This document shows, one piece after another, positions 1-10,918 of a stretch of DNA of 64,000 bases. Under the pieces are notes generated by a model that was not told the origin of the DNA, made no database searches, and was given only the letters and a program-made list of their open reading frames with translations. The DNA is taken from assembly GCA_031769625.1 (NCBI GenBank), contig JAUIMM010000124.1:7501501-7565500 (forward strand), read 5' to 3'. The DNA is from Taudactylus pleione. Lineage: Eukaryota > Chordata > Amphibia > Anura > Myobatrachidae. The translations under genes and the position numbers were made by a program. Numbering within the stretch: the stretch's first letter is position 1; every line of letters begins with the position of its first letter.

Positions 1-480
1 ATCAACAAAGTAGTGCCAAGCGTGCGCCTGTGTCATAAGTAAAGGGCCGGCTGGCTTGACCGTTAAAGGGTGCTGTAACCCCCAAAGTACACTCCAGTCC
101 AAACCAAAAAAAAAATTATTTTCTGTGTTTGTGAATTGTGTGCGCAGTAGCCGCACGTGCATTAACAAAGTAGTGCCAAGCGTGCGCCTGTGTCATAAGT
201 AAAGGGCCGGCTGGCTTGACCGTTAAAGGGTGCTGTAACCCCCAAAGTACACTCCAGTCCAAACCAAAAAAAAAATTAATTTCTGTGTTTGTGAATTGTG
301 TGCGCAGTAGCCGCACGTGCATCAACAAAGGAGCAGCGCCAAGCGTGCGCCTGTGTCCCATAAGTATAGAGCCGGCTGGCTCATTTCTTAAAGGCTGGTG
401 TAACCCACAAAGTGCACTACTCTCCAGTAAAAATAAAAAAATATTTTCTGTGTTTAGCCGCACGTATATATCAAATCGAT
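1..480 (+). repeat. 160-bp subterminal tandem repeats of hAT-A1
   Basis: Three units with a 160-bp period start at about 1, 161 and 321. Each contains an A-run followed by a TTCTGTGTTTGTGAATTGTG-like block and a GCCGCACGTGCAT block. The third unit is more diverged. The same repeats, inverted, lie upstream of the A2 transposase at 45,300-46,540. They are noncoding and directly precede the transposase start, so they may carry transposase-binding or promoter sites. That role is inference. Confidence 0.85.
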
Positions 481-489
481 ATAACATAA

Positions 490-668
490 GTGGAGGACCA
501 AACTTTCTCCGATAAAAATAAAATAGAGAAAGATCAAGAACCACTTCCTTCTAGTGCTGAAGCTGCTGCCACTAGTCATGACATAGACGATAACATGCCA
601 TCAACGTCGTCTGCCAAGGCCGATGCCCAATGTCATAAAAGAGGGCACATACAATCCCAAATGACAAG
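490..668 (+). pseudogene. hAT-A1 transposase, N-terminal piece
   Basis: This is the first 59 codons of the A1 transposase, starting MEDQTFSDKNKIEKDQEP. A2 begins with nearly the same residues at 45,245 on minus, which supports this start. The frame runs to the Harbinger insertion at 669 and resumes after 7,954. The piece is low-complexity, charged and Ser-rich and lies ahead of the BED finger. It is a broken gene, and the continuation is listed at 7,955-10,862. Confidence 0.85.
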
Positions 669-694
669 GGCCCTCATTCAGAGCCACTCGCAAA
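669..694 (+). repeat. Left terminal inverted repeat of the Harbinger element
   Basis: GGCCCTCATTCAGAGCCACT and following bases match the inverse of the right end (7,929-7,954), where the core reads GGCCCTCATTCAGACCCACT with small differences. The tip resembles the ends of the MITEs at 20,153, 21,955, 22,821 and 58,561. Confidence 0.85.
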
Positions 695-1448
695 CAGCAG
701 TACGCTCGTTGCGTTCCGATGTTGACTAACCGCGCATGCGTCGGTGTTACACTGCGCATGTGCGTACGGCAGATTGCGAGCTTTTTTTCTGTCGTACAGG
801 AAGTGACATGTCAAATGTGATTGACAGAACAGGGCGTTTTTGGGTGTTGACGGGGGTGGAGATGGAAAAACGCAGGCGTGGCGAGGCGTTTTTGGGGCGT
901 ACATACATTAGCAGATGCGAACGTCAACGTCATCCTCTTTCCCTTCAAAATGCTCGCACAGTTTAGGGTCTGGATTACTCGACCACATTGGCGATGGCCT
1001 TCTCCTCCGTCCCGGGACTCCACGATGTTGCAGTGATTAATCGCGGGTGGTCACAAAAGCAATTAGTGTTGTATTGAAAACCGGCTTGGTATGTGTTTGG
1101 AAAGCAGTTTATTGGGATAGCACAAAACCGTACGCAGGTGGAAATCATACCTGCTAATGTCAGGATTACACAATCAATTGGCGTACATTTTTTGGGGGTT
1201 TTTTTGGCCTCAATTTGTTGTTTATGGCCTATTGTGACAATAATGTCATCATGTTTTAATTAGCTCCCCTTTTTTTTTTTAATGTGCAATTTGCATCATT
1301 ATGTGATTTTTAAAACGTTCCTTCAAGAGGCCTTTTTTTTATACAAATGAAATGGTTTTTGGTGTCCTTTTTTGCCTTTAGGGCCAGGATTAAATGTAAC
1401 CCATTTGTACAATAATGTCACAATACAATGTCAGATTTTTTTCATAAA

Positions 1449-1454
1449 TTTATT
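1449..1454 (-). promoter_or_regulatory. Candidate poly(A) signal for the first Myb-like gene
   Basis: TTTATT on plus reads AATAAA on minus, about 205 bp past the stop codon of the minus-strand gene at 1,660-2,945. It is a motif match only. Confidence 0.4.
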
Positions 1455-1659
1455 GTTTAAACACAAACCAATTGGCATAATATTTTTTTAAATTTTTTCT
1501 GCCAAAGATACTTTTTTTAAAAAATAAATAATCAATAACTGATAACATAAACGTACAAAAATAACTTAAAAACATTTCACAAGAAAGGAGAGGGAAGTTT
1601 TGACCAGAAAGGAATATGAGCCAAGCACAGAAGGAGTGTGGGAAAAGTCGCCATTGCTG

Positions 1660-2945
1660 TCACCGTTTTTTTGCCCGTTTGGATGGGGGAGGGTGGGCGC
1701 CAGACCGGGTCCGGGATGCCATCGGGCTGGCCTGTCCAGAGGCAGATGTTGTGGCCTCTGGACTAGGCACAGGGCTAGGCACATTTGGAGGATTGGCTGA
1801 TGTTGTGCCAGAGGTGGAGGATCCTGATGTTCCGGCAGGAAGGGAGGTCGGCTCCACCATGTGCTGGCGAACGAGCTGCTCCAGGGCATCGGCGATGCGG
1901 ATGTTGGCCCTGGTATTTTCCGCCAGGGCCTGACCAATGGTCACGTTGGCCGCAGCATTTTGCTCCAGGGCCTCAGCCACCCGTATCAGACTGGCGTCCA
2001 TCCTCTGCAGAATCTCCGTATGGAAATCCGATTTGAAATTGAGTTCTGTGAGGAGGCCCACTGCCTGCGAGGGGGCACGCCCTGGACTGGCTTCTGCAGG
2101 GTCCTCAGCCGGATGTACTGGTTCCTCCCCTGCAGAGCCAGCAGAAATTCTGCGGCCAAGGCTTCCCTCTGGAGCAGACTCATCCGCCTGTGTCTCTGTT
2201 GGAAAAATGAGAAAAGACTCACATTAGAATCTACATATTGGCACAATAGCATTTCAGAGTTGGTGACATCACAATACTTACCTGGGCCAACATGAGGAGC
2301 CGCAAAGTCTGGCATGTCCGTATCCATGTTGGACACGCCAAACACCTCCACAGGCTGCACACACCCCTGTGCCAGCTCTTCTAAATCCGTCAACTCCAAT
2401 GACACAGGGGTGGGACCCCCACCTGTCCCCCTTGCATGCCTAGCCCTGTCCGCGAGTTTTTGCTTTAGGTGATATTTGAAGTCGCCCCATCTGTGGGGAA
2501 AAATGGAAGCCATTATCCTTTGGTTTAAAATGGGGTTTGTTTTTAGGGGGGGCAAGGGTTTACTTACCGCCGTTTGACATCCCGGGCTAGACGGACATAA
2601 TCACCCACTCTATTGACAGCAACGGCTACCTCTTCCCACATTCTCCACTTCTGGCTTAGACTCATATTCCTGTCTGCCTGTGGCAGGATGTCCACACACT
2701 TCTGGATCAAAACCTCCATCTCCTTTCTTGTGAAATGTGGCTGCCTTTTTTTTTTGGCCGCTTTGGCCGGAATACTGGGCCCAGCAGCCTCTTCCATGTC
2801 ATCCTCCTCACCTATTTGTGTAAATTTACAGAATTCACAAAGTCACAACTTGCCTAATCTTATGTTTCAAATTAATCGTTGATAGAAAATGCATGAAAGA
2901 CTTACCGCCTGACTCTTGGGCATTTTTTCCCTGGTCTGTCGCCAT
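1660..2945 (-). CDS. Harbinger-encoded SANT/Myb-like DNA-binding protein (4 exons)
   Basis: I infer four exons on minus: 2,906-2,945, 2,568-2,811, 2,282-2,490 and 1,660-2,195. All introns are GT..AG with GTAAGT-like donors. The joined length is 1,029 nt, exactly 342 codons plus a stop, with no internal stop. Residues about 39-120 form a trihelix/SANT-like domain (starts HFTRKEMEVLIQKC, ends KRRWGDFKYHL). The middle is acidic and Pro-rich. Residues about 215-270 carry repeated ALEQN/ALAENTRANIRIADALEQ helices, a likely coiled coil. The tail is Ser/Pro-rich and basic (ends KRAKKR). In this superfamily such proteins bind the transposase and help it enter the nucleus and bind DNA. The gene is divergent from the transposase gene. 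The family call is firm; the function is inferred. Confidence 0.85.
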
Positions 2946-4073
2946 GTCTGAGGTCCAAACAAGAAATACACCAGAATTTGAATGTGTTTTCGTGACGTAT
3001 TTATACATGCGTCCTTATTTTGCGGCCGCATCATTGATTGTGCGGCCCTATGATCCCTCCTTAATTTGTGCGGGAAACGAAACACTATTTATGGCTTGGT
3101 GTGTCTCAAGTCGAGGTGGCGTTTTTGGATTGTTGGAGGTTATCTTGGCTGGAGTTTATTGATTGCGTAGAAAGGAGTTGGAGGTTGGAGAATCGTTTGT
3201 TGGTTAGATTTGCGTTTTTTTTTCCTTTATCTTTGTTGGTTTATATTTTTGGGACCTCGTTTGTTGATTTGGTAAGTTTTGTGAAGTCTAACTTTTGTTC
3301 AATTGTTGTTTCATTGTGTTTCGTATATTTTGTAATTTTTGGATACCTAATTTATTCTATTTTAGATTTTGTTTATTTTCGACCCCAAAGACCTTTTGAT
3401 TTTGCATCTTAGATATTTGCTCTTGGTAAGTCCATTTTTTATCTTGTATTAGCGAACTAATTAGCGCATTTTTAGTAGTTACTCTTGTGACTTGTATTAG
3501 CGAACTAATTTGCACATTTTTAGTAGTTACTCTTGTGACTTGTATTAGTGAACTAATTAGCACATTTTTAGTAGTTACTCTTGTGACTTGTATTAGCGAA
3601 CTAATTAGCACATTTTTAGTAGTTACTCTTGTGACTTGTATTAGCGAACTAATTAGCACATTTTTAGTAGTTACTCTTGTGACTTGTATTAGCGAACTAA
3701 TTAGCGCATTTTAAACAGCTTAATAATCATTCTAACTTTTTGATGGTTTAGCTTTCGCTTTTTGAGCCAACATTTCGACCCGTTTTGATGTACTGTGTTA
3801 AATGTCGCTTTGCGGTTTTGCTAAATGGGTGTTTGGCATATTTGAACTTTGGTCTAGCACAAAATGTATCCACAAAAATTCACAGAGTGAAATGTGACAA
3901 GTAATTTTGTTGTTTATTTTCAGTTTGGACGTATCATGACAATACCCCGGCATGTAAGCAGCAATGGATGGTATCATCAAGCTAAGTTGTTTTAATATAG
4001 TTTTTGGGTGGGTCAAAAGCCTTACTTTGAAATTTTGGAATTTCAGGTTGATCTGGGGAGGATTGTTCTGGCC
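2946..4073. promoter_or_regulatory. Divergent promoter region between Myb-like and transposase genes
   Basis: This 1.1-kb gap separates two head-to-head genes and must hold both promoters. It is AT-rich and contains the 48-bp minisatellite at 3,445-3,716. A 3' splice-site-like TTTCAG lies at about 4,042-4,047, just before the transposase ATG, so a 5' untranslated exon is possible. I see no convincing TATA box. Confidence 0.45.
3445..3716. repeat. 48-bp minisatellite, about 5.5 copies
   Basis: The unit contains CGAACTAATTAGCACATT then TTTAGTAGTTACTCTTGTGA and repeats every 48 bp (anchors near 3,453, 3,501 and 3,549). Because 48 is a multiple of three, the array is open on both strands, giving repetitive translations that I do not regard as genes. 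It lies within the divergent promoter region of the Harbinger element. Confidence 0.9.
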
Positions 4074-5195
4074 ATGCTCCCGGAAGCCGACCAACCTCAA
4101 TCTCATCCCAGGCGTAGGCATCGTAGGCATGCAAGGCCCCAGATATTTCGAACATGTGTCACTCTTTTTGGAATGCCCGATGATGAGGTTTTAAGACGCT
4201 ACCGTCTACCTCCCAAAATCATCATAGACACTCTCTCATTAATAGAAAGTGATCTTGAGCGGCAAATTGACAGTCCAACAGCAATATCACCACTGACGCA
4301 ATTTATGGCGGTGTTACATTTCTGTGCCTCAGGATCGTTTCAAACAATGGTGGGAATAGTGGCGGGCATCTCCCAATCCTCCTTTTCCCGGATCCTGAGG
4401 GCAGTGATGGAGGCACTTTTCAAGCACCTCCATCATTTTATTCAAATGCCTTTGGATATGGGTGCCCTTAGTGTGGCCAAGGCCAATTTTTACCAAATAG
4501 CTGGCTTCCCACACATCATAGGGGTTGTGGATGGTACTCACATACCACTTCAGCCTCCAGCACGGCTGGAGGCAATATTTAGAAACAGGAAACACTATCA
4601 CTCCCTGAATGTAATGGTGGTATGTGATGCCTCCCTCCAGATCCTGTCCCTGAATGCTAAGTTACCAGGAAGTGCACATGACTCCTTCGTCATCCGGCAA
4701 TCAGGGATATGGCAGAAATTAACCAACCTACAAGCTGGTGATGCGTGGCTTCTGGGTAAGTGGAGACCTTTAGTACATAACAATGTTAAGCTTGATACAC
4801 AGTGTTCCTGATGTTGTCTCTTATTTTTCACAGGAGACAGTGGATACCCTTGCATGTCCTGGCTGCTCACTCCTTATTTGGCTCCCACACCAGGCCCACA
4901 AAGTGAGTATAATTCCGCACTTACAGCCACCAGGCAAGTGGTGGAGCGCTGTATCGGCCTTTTAAAAGGCCGATTCAGATGCCTCCACCGCTCTGGTGGC
5001 GAGCTCATGTATTTGCCGGATATGGTGTCGAAAATTGTGGTCCTGTGTGGGATATTTCACAACATCGCCATAAGGAGTGGTGTCCCAATGCAGCCAGAGG
5101 ATGCCTTACCTGAGGATGGCCCCCCCGAGGTTGGTCGGAGGTCAGTATGTGGGGGGGCCATACGCGATGATGTGGTGGCCAGATTTTTTAGGTAA
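4074..5195 (+). CDS. PIF/Harbinger DDE transposase (HARBI1-like), 2 exons
   Basis: Exons are 4,074-4,755 and 4,834-5,195, separated by a 78-bp GT..AG intron. Joined, they encode 347 aa with no stop, close to the usual length of HARBI1-type proteins. A helix-turn-helix-like segment (MVGIVAGISQSSFSRIL) precedes the nuclease domain. The catalytic triad is visible: D153 in GVVDGTHIPL, D203 in LPGSAHDSFV and E265 in RQVVERCIGLLKGRF. The motif LLGDSGYPCMSWLLTPY spans the splice junction, which supports the junction. The enzyme would cut and paste elements with these terminal repeats at 3-bp targets. An upstream in-frame ATG at 4,008 exists, but the splice-acceptor-like sequence between the two favours 4,074. 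The gene is divergent from one Myb-like gene and convergent with another. Confidence 0.92.
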
Positions 5196-5969
5196 GTTTG
5201 ACCCAAACTACAGTGTTTATACCTAATGTGTTTGTGTTTGTTTGCAAACATCTAATTTTTTTTTTTTTTCACCATCTTCTGTTTGTTCACATAATCTTTG
5301 CCACTCCAACGCTCACTACTTCCTGCTACCCTTACCAAACCTGGATCTGGTGATTTTGTCCATCTATTCTGGAACCCATATCGCAACGCCATGTTTGTGG
5401 AATCATGTTGGCATGGTCCTTCGTCAACCAGTTCTTGATTGTTTTTTTTAATTAAATATTTTATTTGTATGTGTTGTATTTGAGATTAACACTGTTTTTT
5501 TATTTTTATTTCTCATTTATGTTGTGAATAAATGTTTGGAGAGTGAAATGGTCTTCCTTTTTTTGGACGTTAACAGCAAGTGTAACCAGGTTAACACACC
5601 TTACAATTGACTAAGGGGTAATCCAGTACTGACACCAGTTGATGTAAACTGAAATATGTTTGCAGGTTCCCAACCCACACCAAAAGGAAGCCTGTCCAAA
5701 CCTTTGGATTTTGAAGATTGGCCTAAGCAGCTTGCACACCAACTAGGAACCTGTAAAATGGCGAAATATCTAATTGACACTACACCCAAAAAGGGAAATG
5801 ACATTGTTACTGTTATGTGTTTCTTGTGGCTGTTTAACATACAAATACAAAATACAATCTAACTTTTAAAAAAGGGAAATCCTTGCAGGAACAGTCTACT
5901 TATGTCAGGGAAAACTATTTGTGTTTTTGAAAAAAAGAATGAGCCAGAACGTATATTAGAACTACAAAA
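5196..5969. other. Convergent 3' region in the Harbinger element
   Basis: No gene is seen. This stretch lies between the convergent transposase and second Myb-like genes. It holds the transposase poly(A) signal candidate at 5,527 and AT-rich sequence. Confidence 0.6.
5527..5532 (+). promoter_or_regulatory. Candidate poly(A) signal for the transposase
   Basis: AATAAA lies about 330 bp past the transposase stop codon, ahead of a T/G-rich stretch. It is a motif match only. Confidence 0.5.
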
Positions 5970-5975
5970 TTTATT
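5970..5975 (-). promoter_or_regulatory. Candidate poly(A) signal for the second Myb-like gene
   Basis: TTTATT on plus (AATAAA on minus) lies about 27 bp past the stop codon at 6,002-6,004, implying a very short 3' UTR. Confidence 0.45.
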
Positions 5976-6001
5976 TACAAAATGAAAATAAACAAAAAAA
6001 A

Positions 6002-7281
6002 CTACTGGCGAAGGATGCCAGACAGCCGGTCAAGGGCCACAAGAAGGCCAATGACATGTTGGCGCATCTGGCCAACACAATCCTCCACCTCTTGTCGACG
6101 CCTCTGTTCCTCTGTGGGTGAGAAAAGTGTGTGGATTAATAAAACAATAGGGAATCCACATTAAAAAAACAAAAACACAACGAAATCACTCCTAAACCGA
6201 AAAAAGAAAAACCAAAACAAAAAGGGGGTGCTGGCAAAAATACAAGGCCTATGTACAAATTCACACAGGTGTGATATGTGTATGTCAGCAGGAAGAGGTA
6301 AAGGCAAACTGCTAAATCACCAAAAGTAAACCAAACAAGCACGAATAAAGGCACGACACATGATTACATACAAACAGTTTGTGGTTAAAAAAAATGAGAA
6401 AGAAACGGGAGCTCCGGAAGTCCCTCCATGTTCCTCCTCCTCGGAGCCTTCATTCCCCAAAGAACGGGGAGGGGTAATGATGGACTCCGGGGAGGGGGTA
6501 ATTGGAAGAGGGGTGGGTGGAGGAGAGGGGGAAGTGGGACGGAGGGGAAGGAGGCCTGACAGTTCCGGGAGAGGGTCTGGGAAGGCTGGGGAGGAGTGGG
6601 GTATAGGGGAAATATTTGGGGTGGAGTGTTGGCTGGGGGTTGGGGATAGTGGCCGGGAACGCCATCTGGCCGGACAGTGACGGCGTAGTCTTGGCTGTCC
6701 TCCTAAAATATGTCAAACAAATTGAGGTTAGTTTCTGGGCAAATCCGGGGCCCAAATAAAAAAAAAAACCAGCAACAAAAAACATGCAAAAAGGAGTAGA
6801 ATGAAAAAAACAGAAATAGAGGGAAAACAATCACACGCTGATATGAGGACAAATAATTAATAGGACAGACAGGAAAACATGCACACGCAGATATGAGGAC
6901 AAATAATTAATAGGACAGACAGGAAAACATGCACACGCAGATATGAGGACAAATAATTAATAGGACAGACAGGAAAACATGCACACGCAGTTTGCCCCAC
7001 AAACACAAACATGAAAACCACAATACATAACACTTACTTTCAAGGATCTGCATGCGAAAGCGTGCCAGCAAGCGGGGCATTCGCCGTTGCAGGTCTGACC
7101 ACCTGCGCTCAAGCTGCCCGATGTTGCGGCGTGAACCCAACGACCGCAGGCGGGACCGTGCCTCCGCATACGCGGAGCGCTTCTGCTGGTTGGTGATGGG
7201 TAGAGGCTGGCTGGTGATCCGCCTATCCATCACCTTCGTAAGCACCAGCAGCTCGCGCCTGGTGAATGCGGAGGCTCTCAT
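6002..7281 (-). CDS. Second Harbinger-encoded SANT/Myb-like protein (3 exons, one junction unsure)
   Basis: Exon 1 (7,038-7,281, 244 nt) starts MRASAFTRRELLVLTKVMDR and encodes a SANT/Myb-like helical domain with a Trp near its end (RRWSDLQRRM). It ends at a GTAAGT donor. Exon 2 begins at 6,702 after TTTTAG and is basic, then very Pro/Ser-rich, then acidic (EGSEEEE). Exon 3 (6,002-6,111) follows CACCCACAG and encodes a short helix (QEVEDCVGQMRQHVIGLLVA) before a stop. I could not place the 3' end of exon 2 with a strong donor: GTTTCT near 6,409 gives a usable phase only with an alternative acceptor at 6,109. The gene may be intact or may have lost a splice site. It is not a copy of the first Myb-like gene; only the domain type is shared. 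Confidence 0.65.
6831..6990. repeat. 50-bp tandem repeat, 3 copies
   Basis: Units containing ATATGAGGACAAATAATTAA start at 6,841, 6,891 and 6,941 and are almost identical. The array lies inside the first intron of the second Myb-like gene. Confidence 0.9.
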
Positions 7282-7928
7282 GATGGCAATGGAGTTTTTC
7301 ATACAAAACATTTTTGATAAAGTGTGGCAAAAATTTCTGATTGGCTAATGTATTTTGGAAATTAACAGGAGCAATTTTATTGGTTAGTGTATGAGTCATG
7401 TGTTCAACAGGGCCAGAAATCTCTGGAGAGTTATGATAGGCTTGATGCAGTGACATGCGTTTGCAAATTTAAATAAAGAAATGAACCCCGGAAAATATGC
7501 GGGGATCCACAGCAATAAAACAATTGTTTAATTGTGGTTCACATGTTTTTTGAACAATAAAAGCGAATGTTCCATCTGTACGTATTCTGCGGGTAAACAC
7601 AAACACGGACAAGAGTAAAGTTTCTTGCATTGTGTTGAAAAAAAAAAACCAATTAAGCTAATTGATACATTGATTGGCATGATACGATTGAGGGAGGTAG
7701 GCAGAATAAAGGAGCAGGTAATCGACATCTGACAAGGCCACTTCCGGTTTCACTTGTGCGTGCGTTCCCTTCAAGCCATTTCGGGGATGTACGCTCGCTA
7801 TTTCGCACGCTCGTTAGTTAGAGGAGGGGTCGCCTGAGTTTAGGGAGGAATTTTAGATGCGAACGAAAATACGAGCGAGCGATTGAATTTAAATATTTTT
7901 GTACGTACGCCTAACGTACGTGCGCCCG
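7282..7928. other. Right subterminal region of the Harbinger element
   Basis: No coding sequence is seen. This is presumed promoter for the minus-strand second Myb-like gene plus subterminal sequence. The last 200 bp are rich in CGCTCG/CGTACG-type motifs. Confidence 0.55.
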
Positions 7929-7954
7929 CTTGCGAGTGGGTCTGAATGAGGGCC
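7929..7954 (-). repeat. Right terminal inverted repeat of the Harbinger element
   Basis: It ends TGCGAGTGGGTCTGAATGAG then GGCC, the inverse of the left end at 669-694. The next bases are AAAGTTCAGG, which resumes the hAT reading frame. Confidence 0.85.
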
Positions 7955-10862
7955 AAAGTTCAGGTAAATGACCTTGAAAAATACATTTAAATCAGCTGAA
8001 GAGAAACGTAAACTTGCCAATATGCCATTTACGACACGGAGTGGCAAGAAACGGCTAAGGTCGATCCCTAGTATGTTCATGACTAGTGGTTCAGCTTCAC
8101 ATGACGATGGAAGCCCTCCTCCCACTAAAAAAATCAAAAGAGTTAAGCTGGCAAAAGCACAGCGAAGAACTGTGCTTTCTAAGAAGATATCACAAATCCC
8201 CAAGGAGAGTCCAAGTGTGGTGGTGGTTGCGATGCCTGACCTTCCCAGCACTGGACGGGAAGAGGTGGCTCTTTCCATCATTTGCACGCCCCCTGCAAGT
8301 GCTGAAAGGAGCACCCACAGTCCACTTGCTGATATGCCAATTGAAGATGTCACTGTTGAAGTACAACAGGATGAGGATACTGGTGTAGCTGGCGCTGAGG
8401 AGGAAGTTGGCGAGGAGGATTCTGATGGTGATGTGGTTTGTTTAAATCAGGCTCCGGGGGAGACAGTTGTTGTCCGTGGGATGAAAAAGCCCATCACGGT
8501 CATGCCTGGGCAGAAGACAAACATTCCACCTCTTTCGTCTGGCAATATTTCTATCCAAATCCGGACAACAACTGTCTTGCCATATGTACCATATGTAAAA
8601 GTGAAATAAGTAGGGGTAGGGACGTCAACCACCTAGGAACATCCTCCCTTATACGGCACCTGCAGCGCGTTCATAAAAAGTTACTGTCAAGTTCAGAAAC
8701 TTTGGCTAAGACCGTAAGCAGTCCAGGGACACCTAAATCCCGTTGTCCTGTTGTATCCAAGCGCCTGCAAACCACACCGTCAACTCCCTCCTCATCAATT
8801 TCCTCCTTAGTCAGGATCGGAAGTAGTCCTGCAGGCCATGTCACTGGCATGACTGACTCTCCTATCCGGGATTCCTCCGGAGGATCCTGCATTGCTACGC
8901 CTACTGCTGCCGCTGCTGCTGTGGCTGCTGCTGGGAGTCGTTCATCATCCCAGAGAGGAAGTAGGAACACCACTACTTTTACTAAACAATTGACCCTCCA
9001 ACAGTCCTTAGCGAGGAGGATGAAGTACGACAGCAGTCATCCTGAAGTAAAACGAATAACTGAGGCCTTGACTGCTATGTTGGTGTTAGATGTGCGTCCG
9101 GTATCCGCCATTAGTGCAGTGGGATTTAGACAATTGATGGAGGTAGTGTGTCCCCGGTTCCAAATCCCATCTAGATTGCACTTCACTAGGCAGGCGATAC
9201 CGAGACTGTACAGAAACGTCAGAAAAAGTGTCCTCAGTGTCCTGAAAAATGCCGTTGTACACAATATCCACTTAACCATGGACATGTGGACAAGTGGAAC
9301 AGAGCAGACTAAGGACTATATGACTGTGACAGCCCACTGGGTAGATGTATCACCTTACGCAGCAACAGCAGCAGCGTCACCAGTAGCAGCATCTCAGAAA
9401 CGCCAGCTCGTTCCAAGGCAGGCTACACTGTGTATCACCGGTTTCAGTAAGAGGCACATCGCCGACAACCTCTTAGAGAAACTGAGGGAAATCATCGCCC
9501 AGTGGCTTACCCCACTTAGACTCTCCTGGGGATTTGTGATATCTGACAACGCCACCAATATTGTGCGGGCATTACATCTGTGCAAATTCCAGCACATCCC
9601 ATGTTTTGCTCACACAATAAACTTGGTGGTGCAGAATTTTCTGAAAAGCGACAGGGGCGTGCAGGAGACGCTTTGGGTGGCCCGAAAAATTTCTGGCCAC
9701 TTTCGCCATTCAGCGACTGCGTGCCGAAGACTGGAGCGCCAGCAAACACTCTTGAACCTGCCCCGCCATCACCTGGAGCAAGAGGTTGTGACGCGGTGGA
9801 ACTCAACCCTCTATATGCTTCAGAGGATGGAGGAGCAGCAAAAGGCCATACAAGCCTATACATCCACCTATGACATAGGCAAAGGAGGGGGTATGCACCT
9901 GACTCAAGCGCAGTGGAGAATGATTTCCGTGTTGTGCAAGGTTCTCCAGCCCTTGCCACACGTGAAGTCAGTTCAGACACTGCCAGCTTGAGTCAGGTCA
10001 TTCCCCTCATCAGGCTTTTGCAGAAGCAGCTGGAGAAAGTGAAGGAGGAGCTAAGACGGAGCGATTCTGCTCGGCATGTGGGACTTGTGGATGAAGCCCT
10101 TCATTCGCTTTGCCAGGATTCCAGGGTGGTCAATCTGTTGAAATCAGACCACTACATTTTGGCCACAGTGCTCGATCCTAGGTTTAAAGCCTATGTGGTG
10201 TCTCTCTTTCCGGCCGACACAAGCCTGCAGAGGTGCAAAGACCTGCTGGTGAACACACTGTCAGCTGAAGCGGAACGTGACACGTCAACAGCTCCTTCTT
10301 CATTTTCTCCCGCAACTGGAGCTGCCAGGAAAAAACTTAGGTATCCTAAGCAACCCGCTGGCGGTGATGCAGGGCAGGCAGGACCAAGTTTGGACATCTG
10401 GTCCGGACTGAAGGACCTGGCAACGATTTCTGACATGTCTACTGTCACTGCATATGATACTGTCACCATTGACAGAATGGTGGAGGATTACATCGGTGAC
10501 AGCATCCAAGTAGGCATGTCAGACAGTCCATACCTGTACTGGCAGGAAAAAGAGGCAATTTGGAGGCCCCTGTACAAACTGGCTCTATTTTACCTGAGTT
10601 GCCCCCCCTCCAGTGTGTACTCCGAAAGAGTGTTTAGTGCAGCCGGGAACCTTGTCAGCGAAAGGCGTAGGAGGTTGCTTGGATGATGTTCATCAAAATG
10701 AATTATCAGCTCTTCCAGGGAGACCAGCCTCCAGAACGTACAGAGGGACCTGTGGTGGTGGATTCAAGTGGGGACAAGTTAATACTTTGTGAGGATGTAC
10801 ACACTGAAGAGGGTGAGGAATCGGTGGATGAGGAGGATGAGGATGACATCTTGCCTCCGTAG
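7955..10862 (+). pseudogene. hAT-A1 transposase, main part (BED finger to dimerisation domain)
   Basis: This continues the frame cut at 668. In order: a basic/acidic N-terminal region; a BED zinc finger at about 8,530-8,680 (CTICK, then HLQRVH); a Ser/Ala-rich linker; the hAT catalytic core at about 9,280-9,900 (TMDMWTSGT, VISDNATNI, CFAHTINLVVQ); and the C-terminal hAT dimerisation domain at about 10,560-10,680 (PPSSVYSERVFSAAGNLVSE), followed by an acidic tail. The closest comparison is A2 in this window. Relative to A2, a 1-bp deletion near 8,518, a 7-bp deletion near 9,948 and a 16-bp deletion near 10,680 shift the frame, on top of the Harbinger insertion. The gene cannot make a full transposase. 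Confidence 0.9.
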
Positions 10863-10918
10863 AGCCAGTTTGTGCAGGGATAGATTAATTGCCAGCTTGT
10901 TTTGTGGGGGCCCAAACG

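Larger units (their letters stand above)
669..7954 (+). mobile_element. PIF/Harbinger DNA transposon, apparently full length
   Basis: This 7.3-kb element sits inside hAT-A1. Its ends are inverted repeats starting GGCCCTCATTCAGA. Paralogue A2 shows the uninterrupted site (about 45,063-45,083), which fixes both boundaries. The bases flanking the insertion are AAG on the left and AAA on the right, compatible with a 3-bp target duplication carrying one mismatch, as expected for PIF/Harbinger. It carries three genes: a Myb/SANT-like gene on minus (1,660-2,945), a DDE transposase on plus (4,074-5,195) and a second Myb/SANT-like gene on minus (6,002-7,281). The first two have full-length frames after splicing, so the element may be young. 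Confidence 0.9.

Noticed and set aside
3357..3714. Repetitive open frames on both strands (units VTCISELISTF and ISSLIQVTRVTTKN)
   Set aside because: They are translations of the 48-bp minisatellite, whose period is a multiple of three; no gene is needed.
6360..6680. Plus-strand Gly/Glu-rich frame of 106 codons
   Set aside because: It is the reverse of the Pro/Ser-rich exon 2 of the minus-strand second Myb-like gene.
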